DNA of 64,000 nucleotides from Streptomyces smyrnaeus (GCF_017676345.1 NZ_JAFFZM010000028.1:1-64000), one strand, 5' to 3'. Positions 43,224 through 52,388 are shown, counted from the stretch's first letter. Program-made: numbers and translations. Notes: generated by a model not told the origin, from the letters alone.

Positions 43224-43829
43224 TCACAGCCAGCCGGAGTCCTGGGCGATGCGGATGGCGTCGACCCGGTTGCGGGCGTGGAGTTTGCTGACCACCGTGG
43301 TCAAGTAGTTCCGCACCGTGCCGGCGGTCAGCCGCAGCCGTTTTGCGATCTCGGCCGCGTCGGCCCCGTGGGAGGCCAGTCGGAGCACCTCCGTCTCGCG
43401 GGAGGTGAGGGGGCTGTCCTCGCTGCCCCAGACGGCGAGGGCGAGTTCGGAGTCGATCGCGCGCTGGCCGACCGCCACCTTGCGGATGCCCTGCGCGAGT
43501 TCCTCCGGCGGGGCGTCCTTGAGCAGATAACCGGAGACCTTCGCCGCCATCGCCCGGCGGAGCATGCCGGGGCGGCCGAGGGTGGTGAGGATCAGGGTTC
43601 GGCACATCGGTACGCGTTCGTGCAGTTGCTCGGCCGCGCTCAGGCCGTCGATACCGGGCAGGTCGACATCGATGACGGCGACGTCCGGGAGGTGCTCGCG
43701 GGCCGCGGGAAGGATCTCGTCACCGCGTTCCACGCTTGCCACGACCTTCAGGTCGTGTTCGAGGTCCAGCAGCGCCACCAGCGCCGCACGCATCATGTGC
43801 ATGTCTTCAGCGAGCAGGACACCAATCAT
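43224..43829 (-). CDS. NarL/LuxR-type response regulator
   Basis: A 201-residue response regulator. The receiver carries the acidic pocket AEDMHM, the phospho-acceptor Asp54 in VIDVDLPGIDG, Thr in LILTTLGR, and Lys in YLLKDAPP. The C-terminal LuxR helix-turn-helix is LTSRETEVLRLASHGADAAEI then AGTVRNYLTTVVSKLHA. It is downstream of its cognate histidine kinase, 73 bp away on the same strand, so the pair is DesK/DesR-like. It borders the YcaO cluster and may regulate it, by inference. Confidence 0.93.
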   Translation of the reverse strand: MIGVLLAEDMHMMRAALVALLDLEHDLKVVASVERGDEILPAAREHLPDVAVIDVDLPGIDGLSAAEQLHERVPMCRTLILTTLGRPGMLRRAMAAKVSGYLLKDAPPEELAQGIRKVAVGQRAIDSELALAVWGSEDSPLTSRETEVLRLASHGADAAEIAKRLRLTAGTVRNYLTTVVSKLHARNRVDAIRIAQDSGWL

Positions 43830-43902
43830 CGAAAGTCCCCCATGACTGTCCGAAACGCAGCCGCCTGTACCCCTTGGTGGGTCAGGTTAACAGCCGCCCG
43901 AA

Positions 43903-45144
43903 TCATCCTAATTCTGGAATCTTCTCCCTGGCCTCGTTCGAAGCGGCCGTCTCCTGCGGCGCGTTCGCCGCTACGGGCACTTCCGCGACCAGCCGGAACC
44001 AGCCCGCGGAGTCCTTGGTGGCCTCGTTGTCGCCTTCGGTGATCAGCCTGCCGCCGACCTCGGCCAGCCGCTGACGCAAGTTCGCCAGACCGTTGCCGCT
44101 GTCCGGCGAGGGGTCGTGGTAGTCGACGACCACTCCGTCGTTGAGCAGCGTGAGCCGTGCGGTGTCCTGGTCGATCACCACGGTGATACCGCAGCGGGTG
44201 GCCTTGCTGTGGCGCAGGAGATTGGTGACTCCCTCGCGGAGCACCGTGGCCAGCACCGTGCGCGACCGGGTGTCGATCTCCTCGACGGCGGGATCGAGGA
44301 CCAACTCCGTCTCGACCTCCGCCGCGTCGAGCACCGAGCGGGCCAGCGACATCTCGGAGGTGAGCGACATGTCGCGGTAGCCGTGGGCCACCCGGCGGAC
44401 ATCGGCCAGCGCCTGGCGGGAGATGGTGAGGACCTCCTCCACCTCCTGGTCCGCCAGTTCGTGCTGCACGCGGATCAGCCGCTGGAGCAACTCGCTCTTG
44501 AGCACGATCACCGAGAGGCTGTAGCCGAGCAGGTCGTGCAGGTCGCGGGCGAGGCGGAGGCGTTCGCTGTTCGCCGCCATGCGGGCTATCTCGGCGCGGG
44601 CGGCATAGACCTCCTCCACCAGCGCGGTGAGCCGGGTGAGGCCGTAGGTCACCAGTCCGGTCAGCAGGGTCGTCTGACACATGTACAGCAGATCTATGAC
44701 AGACATCTTCTGCAGCAGACCGGGTATCAGCAGGCTCAGCCCCGTCAGGCCGTACAGCGGCCAGCCCACCCGGGGCGGCAGCAGGAGCAGCAGCGAGCCG
44801 CCGAGGAAGCCGGCCATGGCGCCCCACATGATGCCGAAGTAGGCCAGCGGCAGGAACGTGAGCAAGCACTGGATGCCGAGGGTCGCCGCCCTGGACCAGA
44901 GCGGGGCCCGGGCCGCCCCCGGCCGGCAGTGCACGAGTTGCAGCACGAAGACGGCCGCGAGCGTGACGAGTCCGGTCACCATCGCGGGAGTCGTCGGCCG
45001 GACGCTGATGATGTTGATCGCCGTGATGCCGAGATAGCAGGAGAGTGCGGCCAGTAGAATGCCCCGGGCCAGCCGTGGAGCGGGGCTGGTGCTCCACCAT
45101 CGGATGCGGGGCGCCGCGGTGTCCGGCTGAGCGTCGCTTGGCAT
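43903..45144 (-). CDS. DesK-type sensor histidine kinase
   Basis: A 413-residue sensor kinase. Six or so hydrophobic helices (residues 25-175) are followed by a coiled-coil linker and a HisKA_3-type H-box RLRLARDLHDLLGYSLSV with His203. The ATPase domain has the N-box REGVTNLLRHSKAT and G-box SGNGLANLRQRL. There is no extracellular sensor domain, so the membrane or a ligand in it is likely sensed. The ATG at 45144 is preferred over a longer frame. The RR gene lies directly downstream. Confidence 0.9.
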   Translation of the reverse strand: MPSDAQPDTAAPRIRWWSTSPAPRLARGILLAALSCYLGITAINIISVRPTTPAMVTGLVTLAAVFVLQLVHCRPGAARAPLWSRAATLGIQCLLTFLPLAYFGIMWGAMAGFLGGSLLLLLPPRVGWPLYGLTGLSLLIPGLLQKMSVIDLLYMCQTTLLTGLVTYGLTRLTALVEEVYAARAEIARMAANSERLRLARDLHDLLGYSLSVIVLKSELLQRLIRVQHELADQEVEEVLTISRQALADVRRVAHGYRDMSLTSEMSLARSVLDAAEVETELVLDPAVEEIDTRSRTVLATVLREGVTNLLRHSKATRCGITVVIDQDTARLTLLNDGVVVDYHDPSPDSGNGLANLRQRLAEVGGRLITEGDNEATKDSAGWFRLVAEVPVAANAPQETAASNEAREKIPELG

Positions 45145-45351
45145 CCTCGGAATACTCCTATCCCTTCGGGAGCGCTCGCGAGGGGATTTCCGGACGCTCC
45201 AGGGACCGGAGCCTGCTTTCAGGGCCCGAACGCTCGTCCGCAAGACTTTACGCGGATGACCTGTTTCACATCAGCCCCTTCCCGCAGAAATTACGCCACC
45301 GCCGCACCCGCACCGGCCGAGGACATACCCCGCCCGGACGTCGACCCGGTG

Positions 45352-47607
45352 TCAGACGAACAGCGCGACCGGGTTGAGCCGGGCGTACGGCGTCGGCTCC
45401 GTCAGCCGGCCCAGTGCGACCGGAACGTCGTAGAGACGCCCGGGCGCGTACCGGGCCCAGAAGTGCCGCAGGCCGGGGACCACCACCTTGACGACGGGCA
45501 CTTGGAGGTCCGGGCGCGTTTGATCGAGCACCAGCACGTCCATCCCGCGCGCCGTGAACAGCCCGGTGGCCGCCACGATGTCGTCGCGCAGATCCGCGGT
45601 GGGCGTGTAGTCCCAGAAGTGCGGTGTGCGGGGCTGCGGTTCGACGGCGGGACGCAGATACGGCTGACTCGACACCGTCTCGTGCCGCCACCAGTCCACC
45701 GCTTGGGGAAGCTCGACGCGGTAGCCCGACCCGTCGGGGCGGGCGTCGCACACGGCGGGGAGCAGCTGCCCCATCTCCGTCAGGGCCCGGCGCAGGGCGA
45801 TCCGCGGGTCGAAGTGCGCACCGAACCCGAAGACGATGTCCTGGGACGGTTTGTCGGTCCGCCGGGAGAGCGCCGCCACCACGGGGATGCCCAGGTCCGA
45901 GGTGAGATCGAGCGCCCAGACCTGGCGGTGCTGCCGGCGGTAGCCGTGCCGGAGGGCTTCGAGGTCGGGCTCCGCGAAGGCGTCGAGGTCGATGGCCGGC
46001 TGCCGCGTGCGGTTGTACCACCACAGGGCCACGGCGTCGCGTTCGACCAGCTCCAACAGGCCCTGCAGCACCGCGTCCTCGAAGCTGCTGCCCGCCGCGT
46101 TGCCGTTGGAGTCGGCGAGCGGCTCGCCCCCTGAGCCGGCCCGGGCGGAGAAGTACTGCATGCTGCTCGGCAGCAGCCGGTACGTGCCCGTGGCCAGGGA
46201 CCACAGCGGGGTCCAGTCGACCGGCGCGTCCTCGTCGAAGCGCTCCGGCACCCAGGTGAAGGGCGAGCGGTCGGCGTTCCAGCTGGACCGGTCGCGGAAC
46301 TGCCACTCATGGTAGAGCTGGACCGCGTTGGGGTGCAGTGCCACCTCGCCCAGTCCGCGGAGGCTGTCGCGCACCACCGGCTCGTCACCGTGCAGGGTGC
46401 CGCTGTAGCGCTCCACCGCCTCTCCCAGTGCGCCGGCCCGGGCCTCCGCCGGAGTGAGGCCCTTGCCGCCGCTGAACGAGCGCACCCCGGAGTCGGAGCC
46501 CGCCATGGCCAGGTTCCGGCCGGAGACGTACACCTGGGTGAAGTCCGGGGCACCGGTGGCCCGACGGAGCTGGGCGACCACACCGGTGACCGGGTCGACA
46601 AGGTGGCCGTGCCGCTCCAGCATCCGCTCGGCGCTCAGCGTGCGGTGGCCGCCTTCCGGACCGGACCCGGCCTTGGGCCGGCTGCGCAGCACGGGCGGGC
46701 GCCAGCCGCGCGCGCCGACCAGCCGCGGATCGCCGCACACCGGGCACTGCGGCCGACGGGACACCGTATGGACGCCGACCCGCAGCCCGAGCAGGTCGAA
46801 GGTGCGTACCTCGTCCTGTTCAGCCCCGCGGTGCCCGGCCGTCCACTTGACCGCCTCCAGCACGGCCGCCTGCACGGCCAGCGCCCTCCCGGCCGGGAGG
46901 GCGGCCTGAGGCCGGGAGAGGCGGGGGACGCCCCGCACGGTCGGTTCGGCCTGCCGGTGGCCGCGCAGCCGAACGGCGAGACAGGACCAGCACGGCCCGT
47001 CGTCCGGCCGGAAGAGCGGGCCGATCCAAGGTTCGGGGCCGGTCGGCCGGGCCAGCAGCCAGGGGCGTCCGGCGGCCCGGTGCTCGGCGTCCACCTCGCT
47101 CAGTTCGGGCGCGAGGTAGTCGTCGCACAGGACGAGGCCGAGCCCTGCCTCGCGTGCCGAGCCGGTGACCCGCAGTCCGGAGGCGCGGCACGCCTCCCGG
47201 ACCGCGTCGGCGGCGACGCCGGGCAGCGCGACGATGCGCACGGCCGCCCGCGCCGTGTCCTCGACCGCCCGGGCGCCGTCCAGTCCGGCCAGGTCCCAGT
47301 ACGCCTCGGCGGCCCGGTCCGGCGGCGTGCGGCCGGACTCCGTCCGGTATCTGAGGAGCCCGGCCTCGTCCAGGACGCTCAGCGCGTCGTCGACCTCCGA
47401 GGGGGTCAGCGACGCCGCGGCATCCTGGGCGATGTCGGCCGGAGTGCGGGTCCCGTCGAGCAGCGGCGCGAGGATCTCGGCCTGCGGGCCGCGCAGTGCG
47501 GTGATACCGGAGTGCGACACCAGATAGGCGGCCTCGCCGGGCACCACCGTGCATTCGAGGTGGCTTTTGAACTCCACCAGTCCTGCTTCCCCCGTGGCCA
47601 CCGTCAT
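45352..47607 (-). CDS. Fused TOMM leader-binding (ThiF-like) and YcaO cyclodehydratase
   Basis: A 751-residue fusion. Residues 1-320 resemble the ocin-ThiF-like C protein that binds a RiPP leader, with an N-terminal wHTH-like region and a four-Cys zinc site (CWSC at 206-209, CPVC at 288-291). Residues about 340-751 are YcaO, with RSFSGGKGLTPAEARAGALG then EAVERYSG, and GLLELVERDAVALWWYNR of the ATP/Mg site. YcaO uses ATP to activate an amide for azoline formation or other backbone changes. The C-terminus NPVALFV lacks the Pro-rich PxPxP end of azoline YcaOs, so the reaction may differ. It overlaps the upstream 61-residue peptide gene by ATGA. No FMN azoline dehydrogenase gene is seen in the window. 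Confidence 0.88.
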   Translation of the reverse strand: MTVATGEAGLVEFKSHLECTVVPGEAAYLVSHSGITALRGPQAEILAPLLDGTRTPADIAQDAAASLTPSEVDDALSVLDEAGLLRYRTESGRTPPDRAAEAYWDLAGLDGARAVEDTARAAVRIVALPGVAADAVREACRASGLRVTGSAREAGLGLVLCDDYLAPELSEVDAEHRAAGRPWLLARPTGPEPWIGPLFRPDDGPCWSCLAVRLRGHRQAEPTVRGVPRLSRPQAALPAGRALAVQAAVLEAVKWTAGHRGAEQDEVRTFDLLGLRVGVHTVSRRPQCPVCGDPRLVGARGWRPPVLRSRPKAGSGPEGGHRTLSAERMLERHGHLVDPVTGVVAQLRRATGAPDFTQVYVSGRNLAMAGSDSGVRSFSGGKGLTPAEARAGALGEAVERYSGTLHGDEPVVRDSLRGLGEVALHPNAVQLYHEWQFRDRSSWNADRSPFTWVPERFDEDAPVDWTPLWSLATGTYRLLPSSMQYFSARAGSGGEPLADSNGNAAGSSFEDAVLQGLLELVERDAVALWWYNRTRQPAIDLDAFAEPDLEALRHGYRRQHRQVWALDLTSDLGIPVVAALSRRTDKPSQDIVFGFGAHFDPRIALRRALTEMGQLLPAVCDARPDGSGYRVELPQAVDWWRHETVSSQPYLRPAVEPQPRTPHFWDYTPTADLRDDIVAATGLFTARGMDVLVLDQTRPDLQVPVVKVVVPGLRHFWARYAPGRLYDVPVALGRLTEPTPYARLNPVALFV

Positions 47608-47789
47608 GCGAGGGCCGGCTCGGCGAAGGGAGTGGGGACGGCGGTGAAGCTGAACAGGGCGGTGTCCGCCTCGTCGGCGCCGTGGTCGAGCCGGTCCACG
47701 ACCAGCTGCGGGAGCGCGTCGCCTCGCGCGTCCGCCGCGGCGGGGACAGTGGTGTGGACGAGCGTTCCGGCCATGGTCTCGTTCGTCAT
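47604..47789 (-). CDS. Candidate RiPP precursor peptide (61 residues) for the YcaO protein
   Basis: A 61-residue peptide whose stop overlaps the YcaO-fusion start (ATGA). The ATG at 47789 has AAAGGA at 7 nt; a longer start at 47822 would add 11 residues without a good ribosome site. The acidic, leader-like LVVDRLDHGADEADTA is followed by a C-terminal LFSFTAVPTPFAEPALA with Ser, two Thr, three Phe and three Pro but no Cys. If it is a YcaO substrate, any azoles would be oxazole or methyloxazole, or the chemistry is something else, such as amidine formation. Position, size and coupling are the evidence; no family match is known to me. Confidence 0.62.
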   Translation of the reverse strand: MTNETMAGTLVHTTVPAAADARGDALPQLVVDRLDHGADEADTALFSFTAVPTPFAEPALA

Positions 47790-48244
47790 GAGCAAGTCCT
47801 TTACGGTCTCGGCAGCTGTCATCGCACTGTTTCGAGGAACGCGGCAGGTGCTGGTGCGGCTCCTCACACGGCAGGATCCTGTCCCGGGGGCCCGGCAACG
47901 GACAGTCACCGTTTCATGGTCGCCAGATGACGTATTACCGGGCACATCCCTCTGTTTTTCACTTCCCAAAGGGGCTCACCGCAGCTTCAGCGCTCTCAAC
48001 TCCCCTGGCATTTGCGGGCATACCGGTATGTTCCCGCATCCGAGAGGACTCCGACGCGCTGGGCCGGAGCCGCGCCGACCATGACGACGTCATGGCCGAG
48101 CACAGCGAAACGCACGCAGTACGCGAGGACGTCGCCACTGTTTCCGGCCCGGCGCGGGGTGCGATCTTCGTGGCACGGCGGTCAGCAGTCGCTCCGCCCG
48201 AACCGGGAGGGGCCGGCCGACCAGACCGACGGGAGGGGCCCACC
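47790..48244. promoter_or_regulatory. Divergent promoter region with an inverted repeat
   Basis: These 455 bp between the peptide gene and the type II thioesterase gene have no supported gene. A perfect 12-bp palindrome CATACCGGTATG (48019-48030) sits within a longer interrupted repeat of TGCGGG and CCCGCA (48013-48038) and is a good operator candidate. A lower-GC stretch around 47930-47990 may contain the promoter of the peptide gene. Confidence 0.45.
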
Positions 48245-49012
48245 ATGACGCCGTATCTGCCGCGCACGGCCACCGCTGCCGGGACGGGGCCGTCGCTCTT
48301 CTGCCTGCCGTGCGCGGGCGGAGGCGCGTCCGCCTACGCGGGGTGGCAGCAGGCGTTGGACCGTCTCGGCGCCGGGCTGCGGGTGCAGCCGGTGCAGCTG
48401 CCGGGCCGTGAGGAGCGCGCCCAGGAACGCCGGTTCACCGAGTTGGCGGCCCTGGTCGAGGAGATGGACGAACAGCTCGACGACGCCCTGGCCCGGCCCC
48501 ACCTCCTGTACGGGCACAGCATGGGGGCGTTCGTCGCCCACGCCCTGGTCCTGCGACGGCAGCGGCGCGGTGCGGCACTGCCCCGGGCACTCGTGCTCAG
48601 CTCCCACCGCGCCCCGCACGTACCCCCCAACCGCGTCCTCGATCCGGACGCCGATGACGAGGCCTTGGCCGCAAGACTCGCCGAACTGGGCGGCATACCG
48701 CCCGAGCTGGCCGGCCGACGCGGGTTCCGGTCCCGGTACATGCCGCTGGTCCGGGACGATCTGCGGCTGTGCTCCGGAACGCTGCCCAAGGAAGAGATCG
48801 AACCCTTGCGGGTGCCGCTGCACCTGTTCGTCGGCGCCCAGGACCGGCTGGTGCCGGTGGCGGCGATGGACGCCTGGTCGGCGCACGGCGGCCCGGGAAC
48901 CACATTGCGCACGCTGCCCGGCGGACACTTCTTCGTCCGCACCCACGAGAACGCTCTGCTGCGCCACCTCACCGCGGTGGCACGCCGGTACGACCCTGTT
49001 CCGGCCCGGTGA
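48245..49012 (+). CDS. Type II thioesterase
   Basis: A 255-residue alpha/beta hydrolase of the TEII type that clears misprimed acyl groups from carrier proteins. LFCLPCAGGGASAYAGW opens the fold, the nucleophile Ser92 is in YGHSMGAFVAHAL, and the His lies in PGGHFFVRTHE. GREERAQERRF and FVGAQDRLVPV are typical. GGAGG lies 8 nt before the ATG. It implies acyl carrier protein chemistry in the cluster. The LuxR-type regulator and the phosphopantetheinyl transferase follow. Confidence 0.93.
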   Translation: MTPYLPRTATAAGTGPSLFCLPCAGGGASAYAGWQQALDRLGAGLRVQPVQLPGREERAQERRFTELAALVEEMDEQLDDALARPHLLYGHSMGAFVAHALVLRRQRRGAALPRALVLSSHRAPHVPPNRVLDPDADDEALAARLAELGGIPPELAGRRGFRSRYMPLVRDDLRLCSGTLPKEEIEPLRVPLHLFVGAQDRLVPVAAMDAWSAHGGPGTTLRTLPGGHFFVRTHENALLRHLTAVARRYDPVPAR

Positions 49013-49218
49013 CCCCTCGACCACACGTCGGCCCGGCACCCGGACCGGCCCTGGAGGACCCCGCAGCACCATGGTGGTCGCCGCGGGCACGGCCGACACC
49101 GGAAAGGAGACCAGGGAGGCCGAACGAGCCCCCCCCCGCCTCCCGCAGCGCCTCGCCGTAGGGCGCCGGGGCAGGCCGCGGGCGGCTCCGCTCAACACAC
49201 ACCATATGGAGGGCTGAA

Positions 49219-51615
49219 ATGTTCGCACCAGAGCGGGGGCTCGGTGACACCGTTCCGGACACACCGGAGGGCAGCGGTACGCCCTACGACCAGGAACCGG
49301 CCGCCGGCTTCCTCGCGGGGCCCGGTTTCGGCACGCTGCACGGACGCCGAGAAGAACTCGACCTGCTCGCCGGTCTCCTGACCGACGAGCGGGAACGACT
49401 GATCACGCTCACCGGACCCGCCGGAGTGGGCAAGAGCCACCTGGCCCACGCGGCGGTTGCGGCACGGTTGTGGCGCGGCGCCGTGCCCGTGCTGTGGACC
49501 GACCTCGCCGAGGCGGCAGGTGCCGCCTCCCTGTGGTCGGCCGTCGGTGCGGCGACGGCGGAGCGGGCCGAGGAACGGATCGGCACCGCGGAGCTGCTGG
49601 TCGTGCTGGACAACTGCGACCCGGTGGCCACCGATGTGGCCCTGCACCTTGCCGCCCTGCTGCGGGCCTGCCCACGGTTGAAGGTCCTGGTCACCAGCAG
49701 GGTGCCGCTCAACATCCGCGCCGAGCGCCTCTTCCTGGTGGGGCCGCTGCCCACCGGCGAGGGCTCGTCCGCCGAGCGGCTGTTCACCGCCGGGGTGGGA
49801 CCGTACTACCGGGCCGGCCTGGCGGAGGGCGACGGGCCGTCGGTCGTGGCGCAGATCTGCCGGGAACTCGACGGCATCCCGCTGGCCATCGAACTGGCGG
49901 CGGAAGCGGTGGGCAGCGAGGGCCCGCACGCCGTGCTCAAGAGGCTGCGCGACGGTGCGCCCGCCGGGGGCAGACGGCTACGGGACGCGCCCGCGCGGCA
50001 CGGCTCGGTCGCCAGCGCCCTGCAGTGGGGGGCGCGGCCGTTGAGCACCACGGAGCGCGCGCTGCTCGACGGCCTCGCCGTCTTCGAGGCACCGGTCGGA
50101 CTGTCCGAGGCCGGCCGGACGGCGGGGCTGGAGCGGGAGGAGCTGGTGGCCGGGATCGAGTCCCTCGTCCGCAGGAGCCTGCTGCTGAGCCGAACCGGCC
50201 CGAGGGGCCCGGAGTTCCGGCTGCCGCAACCGGTCCGTGTCCACTACCGGACTCAGCTGGCCGACCGGCCGGCGGCGCTCGCCGACGCACACGACGGACA
50301 TGCCGACTGCTGCGCACACTTCGCCGCCGGCATCGCCGAGGGGCTGCGCCGCGGGCACGACGTGGCGCAGTTGCTCTCCCTCGTGGAGACCAGGCTGCCG
50401 GATCTGCGCACGGCCACCCGTCATCTGCGCGGGCGCGGTGACCACACGGCGGCGCTGCGCCTGCTGACCGCGCTGGAGGTCCCCCTGCTGGGCCACGGAC
50501 TCGCCCCGGAGGCGGTGGAGGAGCTGGCGGAGTCCGCCGCCGCGCACCGTGCGGAAGCGGGCGGCCCGCTGACCGCTCAGGCGCTGTTGGCCGTCGCCCG
50601 CTGGAGGCTGGAGCACGGCTCCCAACGGCGCGCCGAGGAGGCGCTGGACGCGGCCGACGCGGCAGCCGCCGGACACCCCGGGGCCCGCGCCCGGGTGGCC
50701 GCGCTCAGTGGCGAACTGCTGCGCCGCCGGGGCGACCCGGTCGCCGCCGACCTGCTGCTCGGCTCGGCGCTGGAGGGGCTGTGCGCAGTCGGCGACACGC
50801 TCGGCGCGGCCATGGCCCGCCGTTCTCAGTCGCTGCTGCGGGCGGCGCTCGGCGACCCGGAGGCGGAGCAGCCGGTGCTCACGGCCCTGGCCGAACAGCC
50901 CGCCGTACCCGGGCCGTCGGGGACGCCCGAGGTGATGTCCGGCGCGCCGGGCGGGGGCGGGGAGGCCTGGGCGGACCCGGTCTCGCCGGTCGCGGTACGC
51001 GCCACCCTGCTCGCCGCCCTGGCCCGGGTCCGTGGGACGCTCGGCCGCACCGACGAGGCGTACGAGGACGTACGCGAGTCGATGCGGCTGCTGCTGTGCA
51101 CGGGTGGCCCGGCCGAGGTCGCCGAGGCCCTGGAGACCCTGGCGCTGGTCACCGCGCACCCCGGGGACGAGGCGCAGCCGGAGGCCCTGGCCCGGGTGCT
51201 GGCCTGCGCCGAGAGCATCCGTCGCCGCCACGGGCTCGCCGGTGCCGAGCACCCGGAGCTGAGCGCGGTCACGGAGCGACTGCGCAAGGGTCTCGACGCC
51301 GGGGTGCTGCGGCGTTCGCGGCGCGGGGCGCAAGGTGTCTCGCTGCACGACGCCCTGATAGCGGGCCTCTTCGCCCCGGGACCGCGGCGGAAGCCGGCCG
51401 CGCGGACCACGGGACCGGTGGCCCCGCACGGCCTCACGCCCCGGCAGCACGAGATCGCCCTGCTGGTCACCGAGGGGATGACCAACCGGCAGATCGGCAC
51501 CGAACTGGGCATCTCGGAGTGGACCGTGACCAACCATCTGCGCGCTGTGATGCAGAAGCTGGAGTGCGGCTCCCGGGTGCAGGTCGTACGCGCCCTGCAG
51601 CGGGCCCGGCCGTGA
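49219..51615 (+). CDS. ATP-binding LuxR-type transcriptional regulator
   Basis: A 798-residue regulator with an N-terminal NB-ARC-like ATPase (Walker A ITLTGPAGVGKSH near 75, Walker B LLVVLDNCDPV, and LKVLVTSRVPL). A long TPR-like helical region rich in Ala/Leu follows. A C-terminal LuxR helix-turn-helix (LTPRQHEIALLVTEGMTNRQ, then GISEWTVTNHLRAVMQKL) ends the protein. This class acts as pathway-specific activators of secondary-metabolite clusters. GAGGG lies before the ATG. The PPTase start overlaps its stop (GTGA), so both are coupled. Confidence 0.93.
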   Translation: MFAPERGLGDTVPDTPEGSGTPYDQEPAAGFLAGPGFGTLHGRREELDLLAGLLTDERERLITLTGPAGVGKSHLAHAAVAARLWRGAVPVLWTDLAEAAGAASLWSAVGAATAERAEERIGTAELLVVLDNCDPVATDVALHLAALLRACPRLKVLVTSRVPLNIRAERLFLVGPLPTGEGSSAERLFTAGVGPYYRAGLAEGDGPSVVAQICRELDGIPLAIELAAEAVGSEGPHAVLKRLRDGAPAGGRRLRDAPARHGSVASALQWGARPLSTTERALLDGLAVFEAPVGLSEAGRTAGLEREELVAGIESLVRRSLLLSRTGPRGPEFRLPQPVRVHYRTQLADRPAALADAHDGHADCCAHFAAGIAEGLRRGHDVAQLLSLVETRLPDLRTATRHLRGRGDHTAALRLLTALEVPLLGHGLAPEAVEELAESAAAHRAEAGGPLTAQALLAVARWRLEHGSQRRAEEALDAADAAAAGHPGARARVAALSGELLRRRGDPVAADLLLGSALEGLCAVGDTLGAAMARRSQSLLRAALGDPEAEQPVLTALAEQPAVPGPSGTPEVMSGAPGGGGEAWADPVSPVAVRATLLAALARVRGTLGRTDEAYEDVRESMRLLLCTGGPAEVAEALETLALVTAHPGDEAQPEALARVLACAESIRRRHGLAGAEHPELSAVTERLRKGLDAGVLRRSRRGAQGVSLHDALIAGLFAPGPRRKPAARTTGPVAPHGLTPRQHEIALLVTEGMTNRQIGTELGISEWTVTNHLRAVMQKLECGSRVQVVRALQRARP

Positions 51616-52379
51616 GCGGGTCCGCGCGTACGGGGGTGCACATCTGGGCCGGCCGCGTGCGGGATGTCGCCGCGGCCGGCGACCTGGCGGTGCTGGACGA
51701 GCGGGAGAGGCGCCGCTTCACGGAGTACCGGGACGCGGTCGCGGCCGCCCACTACGCGGGCGCCCGGGCCGCGGTGCGGCGTACGGTCGCGCGTTGGCAC
51801 GGCGTCCGGCCGGCCGAGGTGGCGTGGGGCACCGGGCGGTGCCCGGGCTGCGGCAGCGACCGGCACGGCCCGCCGCTCATCCGCGCGCCCCGCACCGACT
51901 GGCGGGTGAGCGTCTCGCGCTCCGGCCCGTGGTGGATGCTCGCCCTGTCCCGCTCGGCGCCCGTCGGTGTGGACATCGAGTGCCGCCGCCCGCTCGCGGT
52001 GCCCGCGGTGGTGCGTCGCTGCCTCGGCGCCGAGGAGCGCGCCCATGTCGCCGCGGCGCCGGAGGGCGCGGCGCGGGACGAGGCACTGATGCGCTGCTGG
52101 GTACGGAAGGAGGCCGTGGTCAAGGGCTGGGGAGTCGGCCTGGGCACCGATCTGGCCCGGGTGGCCGTCCGTCCGGGCCGGCGCAGCGCGGTGTTGGAGC
52201 GTACGGAGGCGGCGGGGGCTGCCGTGCGGGAGCTGTGGGTGGTCCGGGACGTGCCGGCCGGTAAGGACTGCCTGGCCGCGCTCGCCCGCCCGGCCGACGA
52301 CACCGCTCCGCTGGTGGTCCGGCCGCTGATCCGGCCGCCGGAGCCCGGGGTGCGGCACGAGGACGCAGCCGCGGGCTGA
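51612..52379 (+). CDS. 4'-phosphopantetheinyl transferase (Sfp-type)
   Basis: A 255-residue Sfp-type transferase that loads the phosphopantetheine arm on ACP. The catalytic motif is VGVDIECRR (Asp121, Glu123) and the second is WVRKEAVVKGWG (Trp163, Lys166, Glu167, Lys171). The N-terminal domain has a CPGCG knuckle at 78-82, seen in the family. The start is a GTG in the overlap GTGA with the regulator. It likely activates the stand-alone ACP at 58091, which is inference from context. Confidence 0.93.
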   Translation: MSGSARTGVHIWAGRVRDVAAAGDLAVLDERERRRFTEYRDAVAAAHYAGARAAVRRTVARWHGVRPAEVAWGTGRCPGCGSDRHGPPLIRAPRTDWRVSVSRSGPWWMLALSRSAPVGVDIECRRPLAVPAVVRRCLGAEERAHVAAAPEGAARDEALMRCWVRKEAVVKGWGVGLGTDLARVAVRPGRRSAVLERTEAAGAAVRELWVVRDVPAGKDCLAALARPADDTAPLVVRPLIRPPEPGVRHEDAAAG

Positions 52380-52388
52380 CGCACAGCA

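Noticed and set aside
46309..48084. 591-residue plus-strand frame opposite the YcaO gene
   Set aside because: It mirrors the YcaO fusion, which has intact catalytic and zinc residues.
49192..49929. Minus-strand frames opposite the LuxR-type regulator
   Set aside because: They are complements of clear ATPase motifs on the plus strand.
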